Shown here: positions 8,218-17,493 of the stretch, one piece after another | Position numbering within the stretch: position 1 is the first letter of the stretch | Layout of the letters: each line of letters begins with the position of its first letter | Assembly (NCBI RefSeq): GCF_001047375.1 | Contig: NZ_LFVU01000027.1 | Coordinates: forward strand, 401,657 to 465,656 | DNA: 64,000 bases | Origin: Clostridium cylindrosporum DSM 605 | Lineage (GTDB): Bacteria; Bacillota; Clostridia; Clostridiales; Caloramatoraceae | Reading direction: 5' to 3' | The notes under the pieces: model-generated | Told to the model about the DNA's origin: nothing | Databases searched by the model: none | What the model saw: the letters and a program-made list of their open reading frames with translations, nothing else | Made by a program: the position numbers and the translations under genes

Positions 8218-9519
8218 TTGAAAAGAATGAATAGATTAATGTTTACTATATGTATGATCATGTTGTTTATATCAGTTGGTTTTAGCTTTACAGGTCAAGG
8301 AGATAATTACAACAGTAAAGCTAAAAAAACAGATAGAAAAACCATAGCTGTTGTAGGAGATATGAACTACCCTCCCTATGAATATATAAAAGAAGATGGC
8401 TCATATACTGGTTTTAATGTAGATATAGTGAAAAAAATATCACAAGTTAAAGGGTTTCATATTGAAATAATCCCAATGACTTGGGAAAAGGCTGTGAAAT
8501 CACTAGAAAACAGACAAGTTAACATTATTCAAGGTATGATACCTAGTGGAGATCGAAGTAAGAAGTTTATATTTTCAAAGCCTATCCTTGAAAATGATTA
8601 TGTGATATTTACCTTAAAAAATAATAATATAATTGAATCTGTTATTGATTTAAAGGGAAGAAAAGTTTCATATCAATTATCTGACCTTGCAGAAGAGGTT
8701 TTATCATCTGTTGATGCTATTCGTATTGGGAAAGAAAATCAAAGGGATGCTATTCAATTGCTATTGGATAAGAAGGTAGATGCCTTTGTTGGTAATAAGC
8801 TTACTGGAATGTACTATCTTCAGAAAATAAACTCTTTAAACAAAGTAAAAGTTCAAGGAAGTCCTCTTCTTAAGAATAATTACTCTATTGCAGCAAACCA
8901 AGAAGATAAAGAAATTATTGACACTATTAATGAAGGAATTGAAGAGTTAAAAGAGAGTGGAGAATATGAAAAGATATATGATAAGTGGTTTGGAAGTTTG
9001 TTTGAGGAAGATAGCGGTATTTTACGAATAGCACTTGGGATACTATTTGTAGTTTTTGTTATAACAATGATTGTAATTTTTATAGTGGCTTTTTACAATG
9101 AAAAACTTAGAAAGAAATTTGATAAAATTGTATGTGAAAAGGATGAAATTGCTGAAGCGTTAGATAGATATCAAGAAGAACTTTTATCAACTAGAATGAT
9201 AATAGATAATCTTATAGATAATAGTGATTTTGGTATTTTGATTTTTGATACAAATGGTATACTAAGAAAATATAATACTATAACTAAGCAAGTGATTAAA
9301 GAATCTATAAGAGTAGGTGATACCTGGGAGAGTTTAAATTTAGTAGATATTATGGGTATGGACCTTGAAGATTCTGTTGGTTTAGATAGCTTTTCAAAAG
9401 AAGTAAAAATGCTTGTAAATAATCATGTATGCCTTTTTAATATAAATATGATGACAATAAGAAATGTTGAAAAAAATGAAAATTTAGGATGGATGCTACA
9501 AATAAAGAAGCTAAGTTAA
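8218..9519 (+). CDS. Membrane receptor: periplasmic-type solute-binding domain, TM helix and cytoplasmic PAS-like region
   Basis: This 433-residue protein has a signal-anchor-like N terminus (about 8-22). An extracellular family 3 solute-binding (amino-acid-type) domain follows at about 40-260, with GDMNYPPYEY, GFNVDIVKKI and a DKWFG end. Then come one membrane helix (about 267-292), a short coiled coil (about 300-330), and roughly 100 residues that look like a PAS domain (LIDNSDFGILIFDTNG). It stops there: no histidine kinase, GGDEF, EAL or methyl-accepting domain follows. It resembles the sensor half of an SBP-PAS kinase. The TTG at 8218 is preferred over the GTG at 8209, which is part of the ribosome site AAAAGGTGAT. 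Ligand unknown. Confidence 0.78.
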   Translation: MKRMNRLMFTICMIMLFISVGFSFTGQGDNYNSKAKKTDRKTIAVVGDMNYPPYEYIKEDGSYTGFNVDIVKKISQVKGFHIEIIPMTWEKAVKSLENRQVNIIQGMIPSGDRSKKFIFSKPILENDYVIFTLKNNNIIESVIDLKGRKVSYQLSDLAEEVLSSVDAIRIGKENQRDAIQLLLDKKVDAFVGNKLTGMYYLQKINSLNKVKVQGSPLLKNNYSIAANQEDKEIIDTINEGIEELKESGEYEKIYDKWFGSLFEEDSGILRIALGILFVVFVITMIVIFIVAFYNEKLRKKFDKIVCEKDEIAEALDRYQEELLSTRMIIDNLIDNSDFGILIFDTNGILRKYNTITKQVIKESIRVGDTWESLNLVDIMGMDLEDSVGLDSFSKEVKMLVNNHVCLFNINMMTIRNVEKNENLGWMLQIKKLS

Positions 9520-9532
9520 TTAGCTTCTTTTT
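9505..9532 (+). terminator. Terminator overlapping the 3' end of the receptor gene
   Basis: AAGAAGCTAA / TTAGCTTCTT stem with a GTTAA-like loop and a T5 tail; it includes the last codons and the stop codon. Confidence 0.9.
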
Positions 9533-9755
9533 AATTTTTTGATATTCTAATATAATAGTTAATTTTATGACATTCATTTATATAAGTAATTAGAACACTA
9601 CCCATTATTAGAAAAAACTGTGAGTAATTACATAGCATTTTTGTAGGGGGTATGATATAATTAATAATAATTATTAACACATTATTAAAATTAACAAAAA
9701 TTAAAAGGTTTTATATGTTTTTATTAATTTTTTATTAAGAAAGAAGGTAAATAAA

Positions 9756-12700
9756 TTGAGTAAAATCATGAAAACAATAGATGGTAATGAGGCAGCTGCA
9801 TACGTTTCATACGCATTTACTGAAGCTGCGGCCATATATCCTATAACTCCTTCATCTACAATGGCAGAGCATGTTGATGAATGGAGTTCTCGAGGCAAGA
9901 AAAATATATTTGGTAAGGAAGTAAAAGTTGTTGAAATGCAATCAGAAGCTGGTGCTGCTGCAACTGTTCATGGATCACTCCAAAGTGGAGCCTTAACTAC
10001 TACATATACAGCATCACAGGGTCTTTTACTTATGATTCCTAATATGTATAAAATGGCAGGAGAGCTTTTACCTGCTGTATTCCATGTAAGTGCTAGAGCA
10101 ATTGCTGCACATGCACTTTCTATCTTTGGTGATCACCAAGATGTTATGGCTGCTAGACAAACAGGATTTTCAATGCTTTGTTCAAATAATCCACAAGAAG
10201 CTATGGATCTTGCTGCGGTAACACATCTTTCAGCAATAAAGGGAAGTCTTCCTTTTATACATTTTTTTGATGGTTTTAGAACATCACATGAAATTCAAAA
10301 AATAAATTGTATTGATTATAGTGATTTAGAAAGTCTACTTGATAAGGATGCCCTACAAAACTTTAGGAATAGAGCACTTTCTCCGGATTCCCCAGCAACC
10401 CGTGGAACAGCCCAAAATCCGGATATATATTTCCAAGGAAGAGAAGCTTCTAATGTATTTTATAATAATATCCCTTCAATTGTTGAAGATTATATGGATA
10501 AGATTTATAAAGTTACAGGTAGAAAGTATGGGCTATTCGACTATTATGGTGACGAAAATGCAGATAGAGTAATTGTAGCTATGGGATCGGTATGTGATAC
10601 CATAGAAGAAACGATAGATCATCTAATTTCAAAAGGCGAAAAGGTTGGACTTGTTAAAGTTAGATTATTCAGACCTTTTTCAGTTAAGCATCTTTTAGAG
10701 GTTATTCCAACGTCAGCTAAGAAAATAGCTGTTCTTGATAGAACAAAGGAGCCAGGGTCACTTGGAGAACCATTGTTTGAAGATATTAGAAGTGCATTAT
10801 ACGACCTAGACTCAAGACCTATTATTGTAGGTGGAAGATATGGACTTGGCTCTAAGGAAACGACACCAGGACAAATAATTTCAGTATTTAAAAATTTAGA
10901 AAATGAAAAACCTAAAAATGGTTTTACAATAGGTATTGTTGATGATGTTACTAATACATCACTTTCTGTAGAAGAAGAGATTGACGTTATTGGAGACTCC
11001 ATAAAGTCATGTAAGTTCTTTGGACTTGGTTCTGACGGAACAGTTGGTGCAAATAAAAGTGCTATTAAGATAATTGGTGACAATACAGACCTTTATGCTC
11101 AAGGATATTTCTCATATGATTCTAAAAAATCAGGTGGTATAACGGTTTCACATTTAAGATTTGGAAGTAGACAAATAAAAGCACCATATCTAATTGTTAA
11201 TGCTGACTTTATTGCTTGCCATCAACCTTCATATATCTATAAGTATGATTTACTAGAAGGTATAAAAGAAGGGGGAACATTCCTTCTTAACTGTCCTTGG
11301 AGTTTGGACAAGCTTGAAAGAAAACTTAATAATAAGATAAAAAGGGAACTTGCAAGAAAGAAGGTTAACTTCTACGTTATCAATGCTGCGGATATTGCAG
11401 AAAAAGTTGGACTAGGTAGAAGAATAAACATGGTAATGCAAGCTGCATTTTTTAATCTTGCTAATATAATTCCAATAGAGGATGCTGTTAAGTATCTTAA
11501 GGAAGCTGTAGTTAAAAACTATGGTCTTAAGGGAGAAAAGATAGTTAACATGAATCACGAAGCAATAGATATGGGTGTTAACTCTATACATAAAGTAGAA
11601 GTTAAAGAAGCTTGGTTAAGCCTTGAAGATGAAGAGGTAAATGAAAATAAGCCAGAATTCATTAAAAATATACTAGAACCAATGAATGCACTTAAGGGAG
11701 ATAACCTTTCAGTTAGTGCATTTAGTGGTAGAGAAGATGGGACATTCCCACATGGTACTTCTGCGTATGAAAAAAGATATATTGCAAAATATGTTCCTGA
11801 ATGGGTACCAGAAAACTGTATTCAATGTAATCAATGTTCATTTGTATGTCCTCATGCTGTTATTAGACCATTTTTACTTGATGAAAATGAGGTTAATAAC
11901 TCCCCAGAAGGATTTAAGAATAGAAAGGCACTGGGTGGGAAGAATGTAGAAGGACTTGATTTCAGTATTAATATTAGTATTGCTGACTGTACAGGATGTA
12001 CAAACTGTGTTGTTGCTTGTCCTGCTAAAGAAAAAGCACTAGTTATGAAGCCAATAGATTCTCAAATGCAAGAACAGGAAAACTTTGAGTATGCATTAAG
12101 TCTTTCTGATAAGAAGAACCCTATGTCAAAGGGAACAGTAAAGGGTAGTCAATTTAGTAAACCTTTATTTGAGTTCTCAGGTGCCTGTGCAGGATGTGGT
12201 GAAACACCATATGTTAAGCTTATAACTCAGCTATTTGGAGATAGAATGATGATTGCAAATGCAACTGGATGTTCATCAATATACGGTGCTAGTGCTCCAT
12301 CGACTCCATATACAACAAATAGTTGTGGACAAGGACCAGCATGGGCGAATTCATTATTTGAAGATAATGCAGAATATGGACTTGGAATGCATGTTGCAGC
12401 TGAAGCTATAAGAGATAGAGTAAAAGATAGTGTAGAAGAACTTTACTCTAAGGTTACTTCTGATGAGTATAAAGATATTATAAAAAATTATATTGATAAT
12501 TTTGATAATAAAGAAGTTACTAGAGAAGTATCAGATAGACTTATAGATGTTTTGCAAAATATTCAAAGGGAAGATTCTTCAGAAAAAACATTAGCTGAAG
12601 AGATATTAAGATTTAAGAAGTATCTAGTTAAAAGATCTCAATGGATGATAGGTGGAGATGGATGGGCTTATGATATAGGCTATGGTGGTCTTGATCATGT

Positions 12701-13283
12701 TCTAGCTTCAGGAAATGATATAAATGTTCTTGTACTTGATACAGAAGTTTATTCAAATACTGGGGGACAATCTTCAAAGTCAACACCAACTGCAGCAATT
12801 GCTCAATTTGCCGCATCAGGTAAAAAGACTAAGAAAAAAGACTTAGGTCTTATGGCTATGTCATATGGTTATGTTTATGTAGCTCAAGTAGCTTTAGGCG
12901 CTGATAAGAATCAATTGATGAAAGCTATTACTGAAGCTGAAAGCTATAACGGACCATCACTTGTTATTGCTTACTCACCGTGTATTAATCAAGGAATAAA
13001 GGCTGGTATGGAAAAGTCCCTTGAGGAGTCTAAAAAAGCAGTAGAATCAGGTTATTGGCATCTTTATAGATATAATCCAATTCTAAAGGAAAATGGCAAA
13101 AATCCATTCCAATTAGATTCAAAGGAACCAACAGCTAATCTTCGAGACTTTTTAATGGGAGAAGTAAGATACTCTTCACTAATAAAGGTTAAACCTGATT
13201 TAGCAGAAACTCTTTTCCAAAAGGCAGAAAAAGATATGGAAGAAAAGTATTCTTATTATAAAAAATTATCTATGTTAGATTAA
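9756..13283 (+). CDS. nifJ: Pyruvate:ferredoxin (flavodoxin) oxidoreductase
   Basis: This 1175-residue single-chain enzyme converts pyruvate and CoA to acetyl-CoA and CO2 and reduces ferredoxin, the central catabolic step of anaerobic clostridia. The N-terminal domain has YPITPSS (pyruvate/TPP site). A two-cluster ferredoxin domain carries C688-x2-C691-x2-C694-x3-C698 and C745-x2-C748-x2-C751-x3-C755. ACAGCGETPY (C811, C814) binds the proximal cluster, and GGDGWAYDIGYGG near 966 with SNTGGQ forms the TPP-Mg site. Length and all cofactor motifs are normal. The TTG start at 9756 has AGAAGG upstream and gives the usual MSKIMKTIDGNEAA N terminus. Single gene with its own terminator. Confidence 0.97.
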   Translation: MSKIMKTIDGNEAAAYVSYAFTEAAAIYPITPSSTMAEHVDEWSSRGKKNIFGKEVKVVEMQSEAGAAATVHGSLQSGALTTTYTASQGLLLMIPNMYKMAGELLPAVFHVSARAIAAHALSIFGDHQDVMAARQTGFSMLCSNNPQEAMDLAAVTHLSAIKGSLPFIHFFDGFRTSHEIQKINCIDYSDLESLLDKDALQNFRNRALSPDSPATRGTAQNPDIYFQGREASNVFYNNIPSIVEDYMDKIYKVTGRKYGLFDYYGDENADRVIVAMGSVCDTIEETIDHLISKGEKVGLVKVRLFRPFSVKHLLEVIPTSAKKIAVLDRTKEPGSLGEPLFEDIRSALYDLDSRPIIVGGRYGLGSKETTPGQIISVFKNLENEKPKNGFTIGIVDDVTNTSLSVEEEIDVIGDSIKSCKFFGLGSDGTVGANKSAIKIIGDNTDLYAQGYFSYDSKKSGGITVSHLRFGSRQIKAPYLIVNADFIACHQPSYIYKYDLLEGIKEGGTFLLNCPWSLDKLERKLNNKIKRELARKKVNFYVINAADIAEKVGLGRRINMVMQAAFFNLANIIPIEDAVKYLKEAVVKNYGLKGEKIVNMNHEAIDMGVNSIHKVEVKEAWLSLEDEEVNENKPEFIKNILEPMNALKGDNLSVSAFSGREDGTFPHGTSAYEKRYIAKYVPEWVPENCIQCNQCSFVCPHAVIRPFLLDENEVNNSPEGFKNRKALGGKNVEGLDFSINISIADCTGCTNCVVACPAKEKALVMKPIDSQMQEQENFEYALSLSDKKNPMSKGTVKGSQFSKPLFEFSGACAGCGETPYVKLITQLFGDRMMIANATGCSSIYGASAPSTPYTTNSCGQGPAWANSLFEDNAEYGLGMHVAAEAIRDRVKDSVEELYSKVTSDEYKDIIKNYIDNFDNKEVTREVSDRLIDVLQNIQREDSSEKTLAEEILRFKKYLVKRSQWMIGGDGWAYDIGYGGLDHVLASGNDINVLVLDTEVYSNTGGQSSKSTPTAAIAQFAASGKKTKKKDLGLMAMSYGYVYVAQVALGADKNQLMKAITEAESYNGPSLVIAYSPCINQGIKAGMEKSLEESKKAVESGYWHLYRYNPILKENGKNPFQLDSKEPTANLRDFLMGEVRYSSLIKVKPDLAETLFQKAEKDMEEKYSYYKKLSMLD

Positions 13284-13295
13284 TATATAAATATT

Positions 13296-13333
13296 AAAAG
13301 AACTATTAGGGTATACCTTAATAGTTCTTTTTT
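13296..13333 (+). terminator. Terminator of the pyruvate:ferredoxin oxidoreductase gene
   Basis: 13-bp stem AAAAGAACTATTA / TAATAGTTCTTTT followed by a T run. Confidence 0.93.
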
Positions 13334-13369
13334 ATGTAAAAATCTAAATAAATTAAATTTTATTTTGTT

Positions 13370-13399
13370 TTTACAATAATATGAAAAATTTGATATAAT
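13370..13399 (+). promoter_or_regulatory. Candidate sigma-A promoter of the fapA-che-fliM-fliY operon
   Basis: TTTACA (13370-13375), an 18-base spacer, and a perfect TATAAT (13394-13399). This is the first promoter-like site after the preceding terminator, and no later one is evident before cheW. Confidence 0.5.
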
Positions 13400-13413
13400 T
13401 TATTTAATAGGGT

Positions 13414-13435
13414 AAGTATATAAATTTATTTACTT
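13414..13435. promoter_or_regulatory. Operator-like 22-bp near-palindrome
   Basis: AAGTATATAAA / TTTATTTACTT is symmetrical except at one position pair. It begins about 15 bases after the candidate -10 box, so a protein bound here could block early transcription of the chemotaxis operon. The binding protein is unknown. Confidence 0.35.
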
Positions 13436-13538
13436 GTTGGAAAAAATCATTATTTTTTAAAAGGTCTTAGGATAAATGCAGTTTTATTATCTTTATTTAA
13501 TTTAGGGGTAACTTTTGAAATATATAGGGGGGATATTT

Positions 13539-15419
13539 ATGATTTATAAAGGTAAAACCATTGAAGAGGCTATAGGGTTAGCAGAAAAAAACTTGGGAAT
13601 ATCTAGAGATAAATTTTCCTTTAGTGTTACCGAAAAAAAAATAGGGCTTTTTAAAAAGGAAGTAGAAATAAGTGTTGAAAGTATATGTGAACTTTCTAAA
13701 GGAGAAATAAGAAATAAAAAGTTTGTTTTTTATAAAGGAGAAGGAAAGGTACTTTTGGTTCCTACTGAGGAAGTTTCAGTTTTTGTAAATGGACAAATAA
13801 TTAATGAAAATACCTATGTAGGAGAAGATGATGAAGTAGAGTTTAAAGAAAAGAAAAAGGAATCTAAAAAGGGATTTGTTATAGATATAGACGAAAATGG
13901 GTTAGTAGCAAACCTAAAAATTACGTCAACACCGGAAGTTGTATGTGATGTAAGTGAGCATGAAATGTCAAATACAATTATTATAAGAGGACAGGTTATA
14001 AGTACTGGAGAGCTAGATAAAATATCTCTTGATGAGATAAAGAAGGAATTACTAAATAAAGGGATAAAATATGGTGTTGATTTTAAAGCCATCGATAAAG
14101 CAATAGAAGCAGGATCTGGAGTAATAGCTAAGGGAAAAGAAACAGTTAAGTCTATAGATGATAAAATAATATACTTTTTTCAAGCTTATGAAAAAAGAAG
14201 TCCTATAGAAGTTAACGGTAAAGTCGATTATTACAGTATAGAAGAAATAGAGTGTGTAGAAAAGGGGAATGTTCTGGCAGAAATAGAAGAAGGTATAGAG
14301 GGTCAAAATGGAGTTGATGTATTTGGTAAAATACTTGAAGTAAGTAGAAAAAAGACAGCTTCGTTAAAGGTAGGACCTGGAGCTATTCTATCTGATGATA
14401 AGAAGAAAGTACTATCTCTAATAAGTGGTAAGCCAAGCTTAAATGGGGAAAAGGTATGTGTTGTTCCGATTTTTCAAATAGACGGAGATGCGGATTTGAA
14501 AGTTGGAAATTTAGAGTTTGCTGGAGATATTGTAATCTCTGGAAGCGTAAAAGAAGGAATGAAAATTAGCTCCGGAGGTAATATTCAAATAGGTGGATCA
14601 GTTTTAGAGGCAAGTATTCACTCAAAGGGAGATATTAAAATTAGGGAGAACTTAATTGCATCACAACTTAAGGCGGGAAATGTTGAACTTAATGAGAAAA
14701 AGTATGTAGAAAATCTAAATAATATTAAGAACTTCTTGAAAGAGATAGCGGAAGTTGTCGAAGAAATAAGAATGATAATGCCTAAGAAATATCAAGTATT
14801 ATCACAAGCACAAATTCTTAAAAAGATAATTGATTCTAAATATATTACGAAGAAGGCATATTTTAAAAGCTTAAAAGAAGAATATGTAAAATTGAAAATG
14901 AGTAATGAAATTACTATTTTATTTGATAAGTTTTTTAGAATATACGATCTAGTTATGGATGAAAAAAATGTAGAAATTAAAACTATATCTGATTTTAACT
15001 TAGAACTTATAGAGTTTCTAGATAATTATGTCGTTGCAACTACTAGCGGGAACATTTACCTAAGTTATTCTCAAAACTCTAAAATATACTCTTCAGCAGA
15101 TGTCTACATTAATGGTAAAGGTTGTTATTGTACCGATATTGAAGCAGAGGGTAAAATTGTTATTTCAGGGTATCCAGGAACATTTAGGTCAGGAGCTGTA
15201 TATGGTAAAAAAGGGGTTTGCATTAAAGAAGTAGGAAGTAGTGCTGGAATAAAAAGTATTATAAAAACAGGAATTTATGGAGAAATAGAGGCTGAACTTA
15301 TTTATCATAATACTTTGTTAGTAGTTGGTAATTTTAACTATTATGTAGATGAGCCTATTAGAAAAGTAAAAGTATATATTAAAAATGGAGAATTGGCTGT
15401 AGAGAAATTTAAAGTTTAA
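13539..15419 (+). CDS. FapA family (DUF342) protein with N-terminal Jag_N-like domain
   Basis: This 626-residue cytoplasmic protein opens the chemotaxis operon. Residues 1-50 (IYKGKTIEEAIGLAEKNLG, then IGLFKKEVEISV) look like the Jag_N/KhpB N-terminal domain. The rest is the DUF342/FapA region: a beta-rich N part, and a right-handed-helix-like repeat (KVGNLEFAGDIVISGSV, GNIQIGGSV, GDIKIRENL). A coiled coil (about 395-480) comes next, then a second beta repeat. FapA proteins affect polar flagellation and signalling in some proteobacteria; in clostridia the role is not known to me. The ATG at 13539 with AGGGGGGAT upstream is preferred to an upstream TTG at 13515. cheW follows after 25 bases. 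Confidence 0.8.
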   Translation: MIYKGKTIEEAIGLAEKNLGISRDKFSFSVTEKKIGLFKKEVEISVESICELSKGEIRNKKFVFYKGEGKVLLVPTEEVSVFVNGQIINENTYVGEDDEVEFKEKKKESKKGFVIDIDENGLVANLKITSTPEVVCDVSEHEMSNTIIIRGQVISTGELDKISLDEIKKELLNKGIKYGVDFKAIDKAIEAGSGVIAKGKETVKSIDDKIIYFFQAYEKRSPIEVNGKVDYYSIEEIECVEKGNVLAEIEEGIEGQNGVDVFGKILEVSRKKTASLKVGPGAILSDDKKKVLSLISGKPSLNGEKVCVVPIFQIDGDADLKVGNLEFAGDIVISGSVKEGMKISSGGNIQIGGSVLEASIHSKGDIKIRENLIASQLKAGNVELNEKKYVENLNNIKNFLKEIAEVVEEIRMIMPKKYQVLSQAQILKKIIDSKYITKKAYFKSLKEEYVKLKMSNEITILFDKFFRIYDLVMDEKNVEIKTISDFNLELIEFLDNYVVATTSGNIYLSYSQNSKIYSSADVYINGKGCYCTDIEAEGKIVISGYPGTFRSGAVYGKKGVCIKEVGSSAGIKSIIKTGIYGEIEAELIYHNTLLVVGNFNYYVDEPIRKVKVYIKNGELAVEKFKV

Positions 15420-15444
15420 GTTTGCTGTAGATGGAGGGAATAAT

Positions 15445-15891
15445 ATGAAAAGTTGTAAAGTAGTTATATTTAAAATTAATAATGAAGAGTATGCTGCTGA
15501 TATTATGGAGGTTGAAAGGATTTTAGGTTATAGTGAGCCTACAAAGATACCAGATTCTCCGGATTATATAAAGGGAATTATTGATTATCATGATACAATA
15601 CTTCCGATAATAGATATAAAGGAAAGATTTAATTTAAAAAATACAGGATATAATGAAGAAAGTAAAATTATTGTTGTTAAAAGTGGAAATACCTGTGTAG
15701 GTTTAAGCGTAGATGCGGTTTTAGAGGTTATAGATATATTTGAAAATAAAATTGAATCTGCACCTGAAATAGCTAAAAGAGATTCTAATAAATATATTAA
15801 GTCTATTATTAATATAAATAATCGTATAATAGTATTCTTAGATACTCATGCAATAGTTCAAAGTGAAGAATTAGTGTCTTTAAGTCAATAG
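15445..15891 (+). CDS. cheW: Chemotaxis coupling protein CheW (first copy)
   Basis: CheW links methyl-accepting receptors to the kinase CheA. The 148-residue protein is one CheW domain from nearly end to end: VVIFKINNEEYAADIMEVERI at the start, IKGIIDYHDTILPIIDIKERF in the first half, and IVVKSGNTCVGLSVDAVLEVI with IKSIININNRIIVFLD in the second. It differs clearly from the second CheW at 21298, so the two may serve different receptor arrays. A GGAGGG ribosome site precedes the ATG. It sits between the FapA gene and cheD. Confidence 0.93.
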   Translation: MKSCKVVIFKINNEEYAADIMEVERILGYSEPTKIPDSPDYIKGIIDYHDTILPIIDIKERFNLKNTGYNEESKIIVVKSGNTCVGLSVDAVLEVIDIFENKIESAPEIAKRDSNKYIKSIININNRIIVFLDTHAIVQSEELVSLSQ

Positions 15892-15926
15892 TTTTAAAGT
15901 ATATATTTTAAAATGGAGAAGATAGT

Positions 15927-16415
15927 ATGGAAAAAAATGATATTAAAGTAGGAATCGGAGATCTAAATGTTGCACTGCCGCCAGATAAAATAATAACACT
16001 AGGTCTTGGATCCTGTGTAGGTATAGCTTTATACGATTCTATTAATAAAATAGCAGGTCTTGCTCATATAATGTTACCAAATAGCAAAGGATTTACTAAT
16101 CAATCTAATCCCTTAAAATTTGCAGATAAGGCAATACCTACTCTAATAGAAAGTATGATAAAAAAAGGTGCTAAAAAAAATTTTTTAAAAGCAAAGATTG
16201 CCGGCGGGGCCAGTATGTTTTCCTTTGGAGACAAAAGTTCTATAGCAGACATAGGAAATCGGAATGGATTATCTGTAAAAGAAATTTTATCTCAAATGAG
16301 CATCCCTATTTTATCTGAAGATTTAGGGGGAAATTCAGGTAGGACAATGATAATAGAAGCTTCCGATGGAAAGGTTTTTATTAGAACAGTTGGTAAAGGG
16401 ATGAAGGAGCTGTAA
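15927..16415 (+). CDS. cheD: Chemoreceptor glutamine deamidase CheD
   Basis: CheD deamidates specific glutamines of chemoreceptors and in Gram-positives also binds and stimulates CheC. The 162-residue protein carries the catalytic cysteine in TLGLGSCVGIAL (C30), the histidine in GLAHIMLP (H47), and the threonine/serine region KAKIAGGASMF. Length is typical. It has an AGAAGATAG ribosome region and is 3 bases from cheB. The presence of CheC in the same operon fits the Bacillus/Thermotoga type of adaptation. Confidence 0.95.
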   Translation: MEKNDIKVGIGDLNVALPPDKIITLGLGSCVGIALYDSINKIAGLAHIMLPNSKGFTNQSNPLKFADKAIPTLIESMIKKGAKKNFLKAKIAGGASMFSFGDKSSIADIGNRNGLSVKEILSQMSIPILSEDLGGNSGRTMIIEASDGKVFIRTVGKGMKEL

Positions 16416-16418
16416 GTT

Positions 16419-17489
16419 ATGTTTAAAAAAATAAGTGTTATTGTTGTGGACGATTCAGCTTTTATGAGAAAAGCAATTTCAGATATGATAAATTCTCAAA
16501 AAGATATGGAAGTTATTGAAGTGGCTAGAAATGGTATTGATGCAATAGAAAAGGCAATAAGATTATCCCCAGATATAATTACCTTGGATGTTGAGATGCC
16601 AAAGCTTAATGGACTTGAAGCACTAAAAGAAATTAAACGAAAAACTAAAAGTGAAGTTATAATGCTTAGTAGTTTAACAGCTGAGGGTTCTGAAACAACA
16701 ATGGATTGTCTAAAGGAAGGGGCTTTTGATTTTATTCAAAAGCCATCAGGTTCCATTTCTTTAGATATAGATATTTTAGTTAATGAGCTAGCAGAAAAGA
16801 TTAGATATGCTAATAGAAATATAAAAAGAGCCTCTAATACTATTATTAGAGGGAATGTTAAAGTGCAAAACACAAATAATGTAGTTAGAGCAAGTGTACA
16901 GAAAGGGAAAATGTTTAATGGAGATGTTAAAGCTATTGTAATCGGCGCATCAACAGGTGGACCTAAAGTTTTATTCGAGATTTTAACATCAATTCCGAAA
17001 TCTATTAACATTCCAATATTTGTTGTTCAGCATATGCCAAAGGGATTTACAAAGGCCTTTGCTGATAGAATTAACAAAAACTCGGAACTTAATGTTGTAG
17101 AGGCAAGGGATGGAGATAGAATTGAAAAGAATACTATCTATATTGCTCCCGGAGGATATCATATGACTATTAAGTCAAAGGATCAAATAGCACTAGATTT
17201 AGACCCACCAATTCATGGAGTAAGACCTGCTGTTGATAAATTATTTGAATCTGCGGCAAAAGTATATAAAGATACTCTTGTTGGATGTATTTGTACAGGT
17301 ATGGGGAAAGATGGGGCAATAGGAATCAAAAGTATTAAGTTGTTAGGTGGATATACTATTTCTCAAGATGAGGCAACTTCTGTTGTATATGGTATGCCAA
17401 AGGCAGCATATGAAACTGGGTGTGTAGATAGCACGCTTCCATATGGGAAAATTTCAGAGGAACTAATTAGGCTAGTTAGAAGGAAGTGA
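16419..17489 (+). CDS. cheB: Chemotaxis response regulator and protein-glutamate methylesterase CheB
   Basis: CheB removes methyl groups from chemoreceptors when it is phosphorylated by CheA. Residues 1-125 are a receiver domain with the acidic pair D11-D12, phospho-acceptor D57 (TLDVEMP) and lysine in FIQKPSG. After a linker, the methylesterase domain (about 168-356) carries the catalytic triad S178 (IGASTGGP), H205 (VVQHMP) and D298 (GMGKDGA). All residues are in place and the length is normal. It lies between cheD and cheR with gaps of 3-4 bases, implying translational coupling. Confidence 0.97.
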   Translation: MFKKISVIVVDDSAFMRKAISDMINSQKDMEVIEVARNGIDAIEKAIRLSPDIITLDVEMPKLNGLEALKEIKRKTKSEVIMLSSLTAEGSETTMDCLKEGAFDFIQKPSGSISLDIDILVNELAEKIRYANRNIKRASNTIIRGNVKVQNTNNVVRASVQKGKMFNGDVKAIVIGASTGGPKVLFEILTSIPKSINIPIFVVQHMPKGFTKAFADRINKNSELNVVEARDGDRIEKNTIYIAPGGYHMTIKSKDQIALDLDPPIHGVRPAVDKLFESAAKVYKDTLVGCICTGMGKDGAIGIKSIKLLGGYTISQDEATSVVYGMPKAAYETGCVDSTLPYGKISEELIRLVRRK

Positions 17490-17493
17490 TTAA

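Noticed and set aside
9670..9755. Possible Rex (redox repressor) operator before the pyruvate:ferredoxin oxidoreductase gene
   Set aside because: A TTAACAA half-site exists, but the partner half-site is imperfect and the spacing is 2 bases instead of 4.
10619..11083. 154-residue open frame on the minus strand inside the pyruvate:ferredoxin oxidoreductase gene
   Set aside because: It has no ribosome site or family motif, and the plus-strand enzyme is unambiguous over the same bases.
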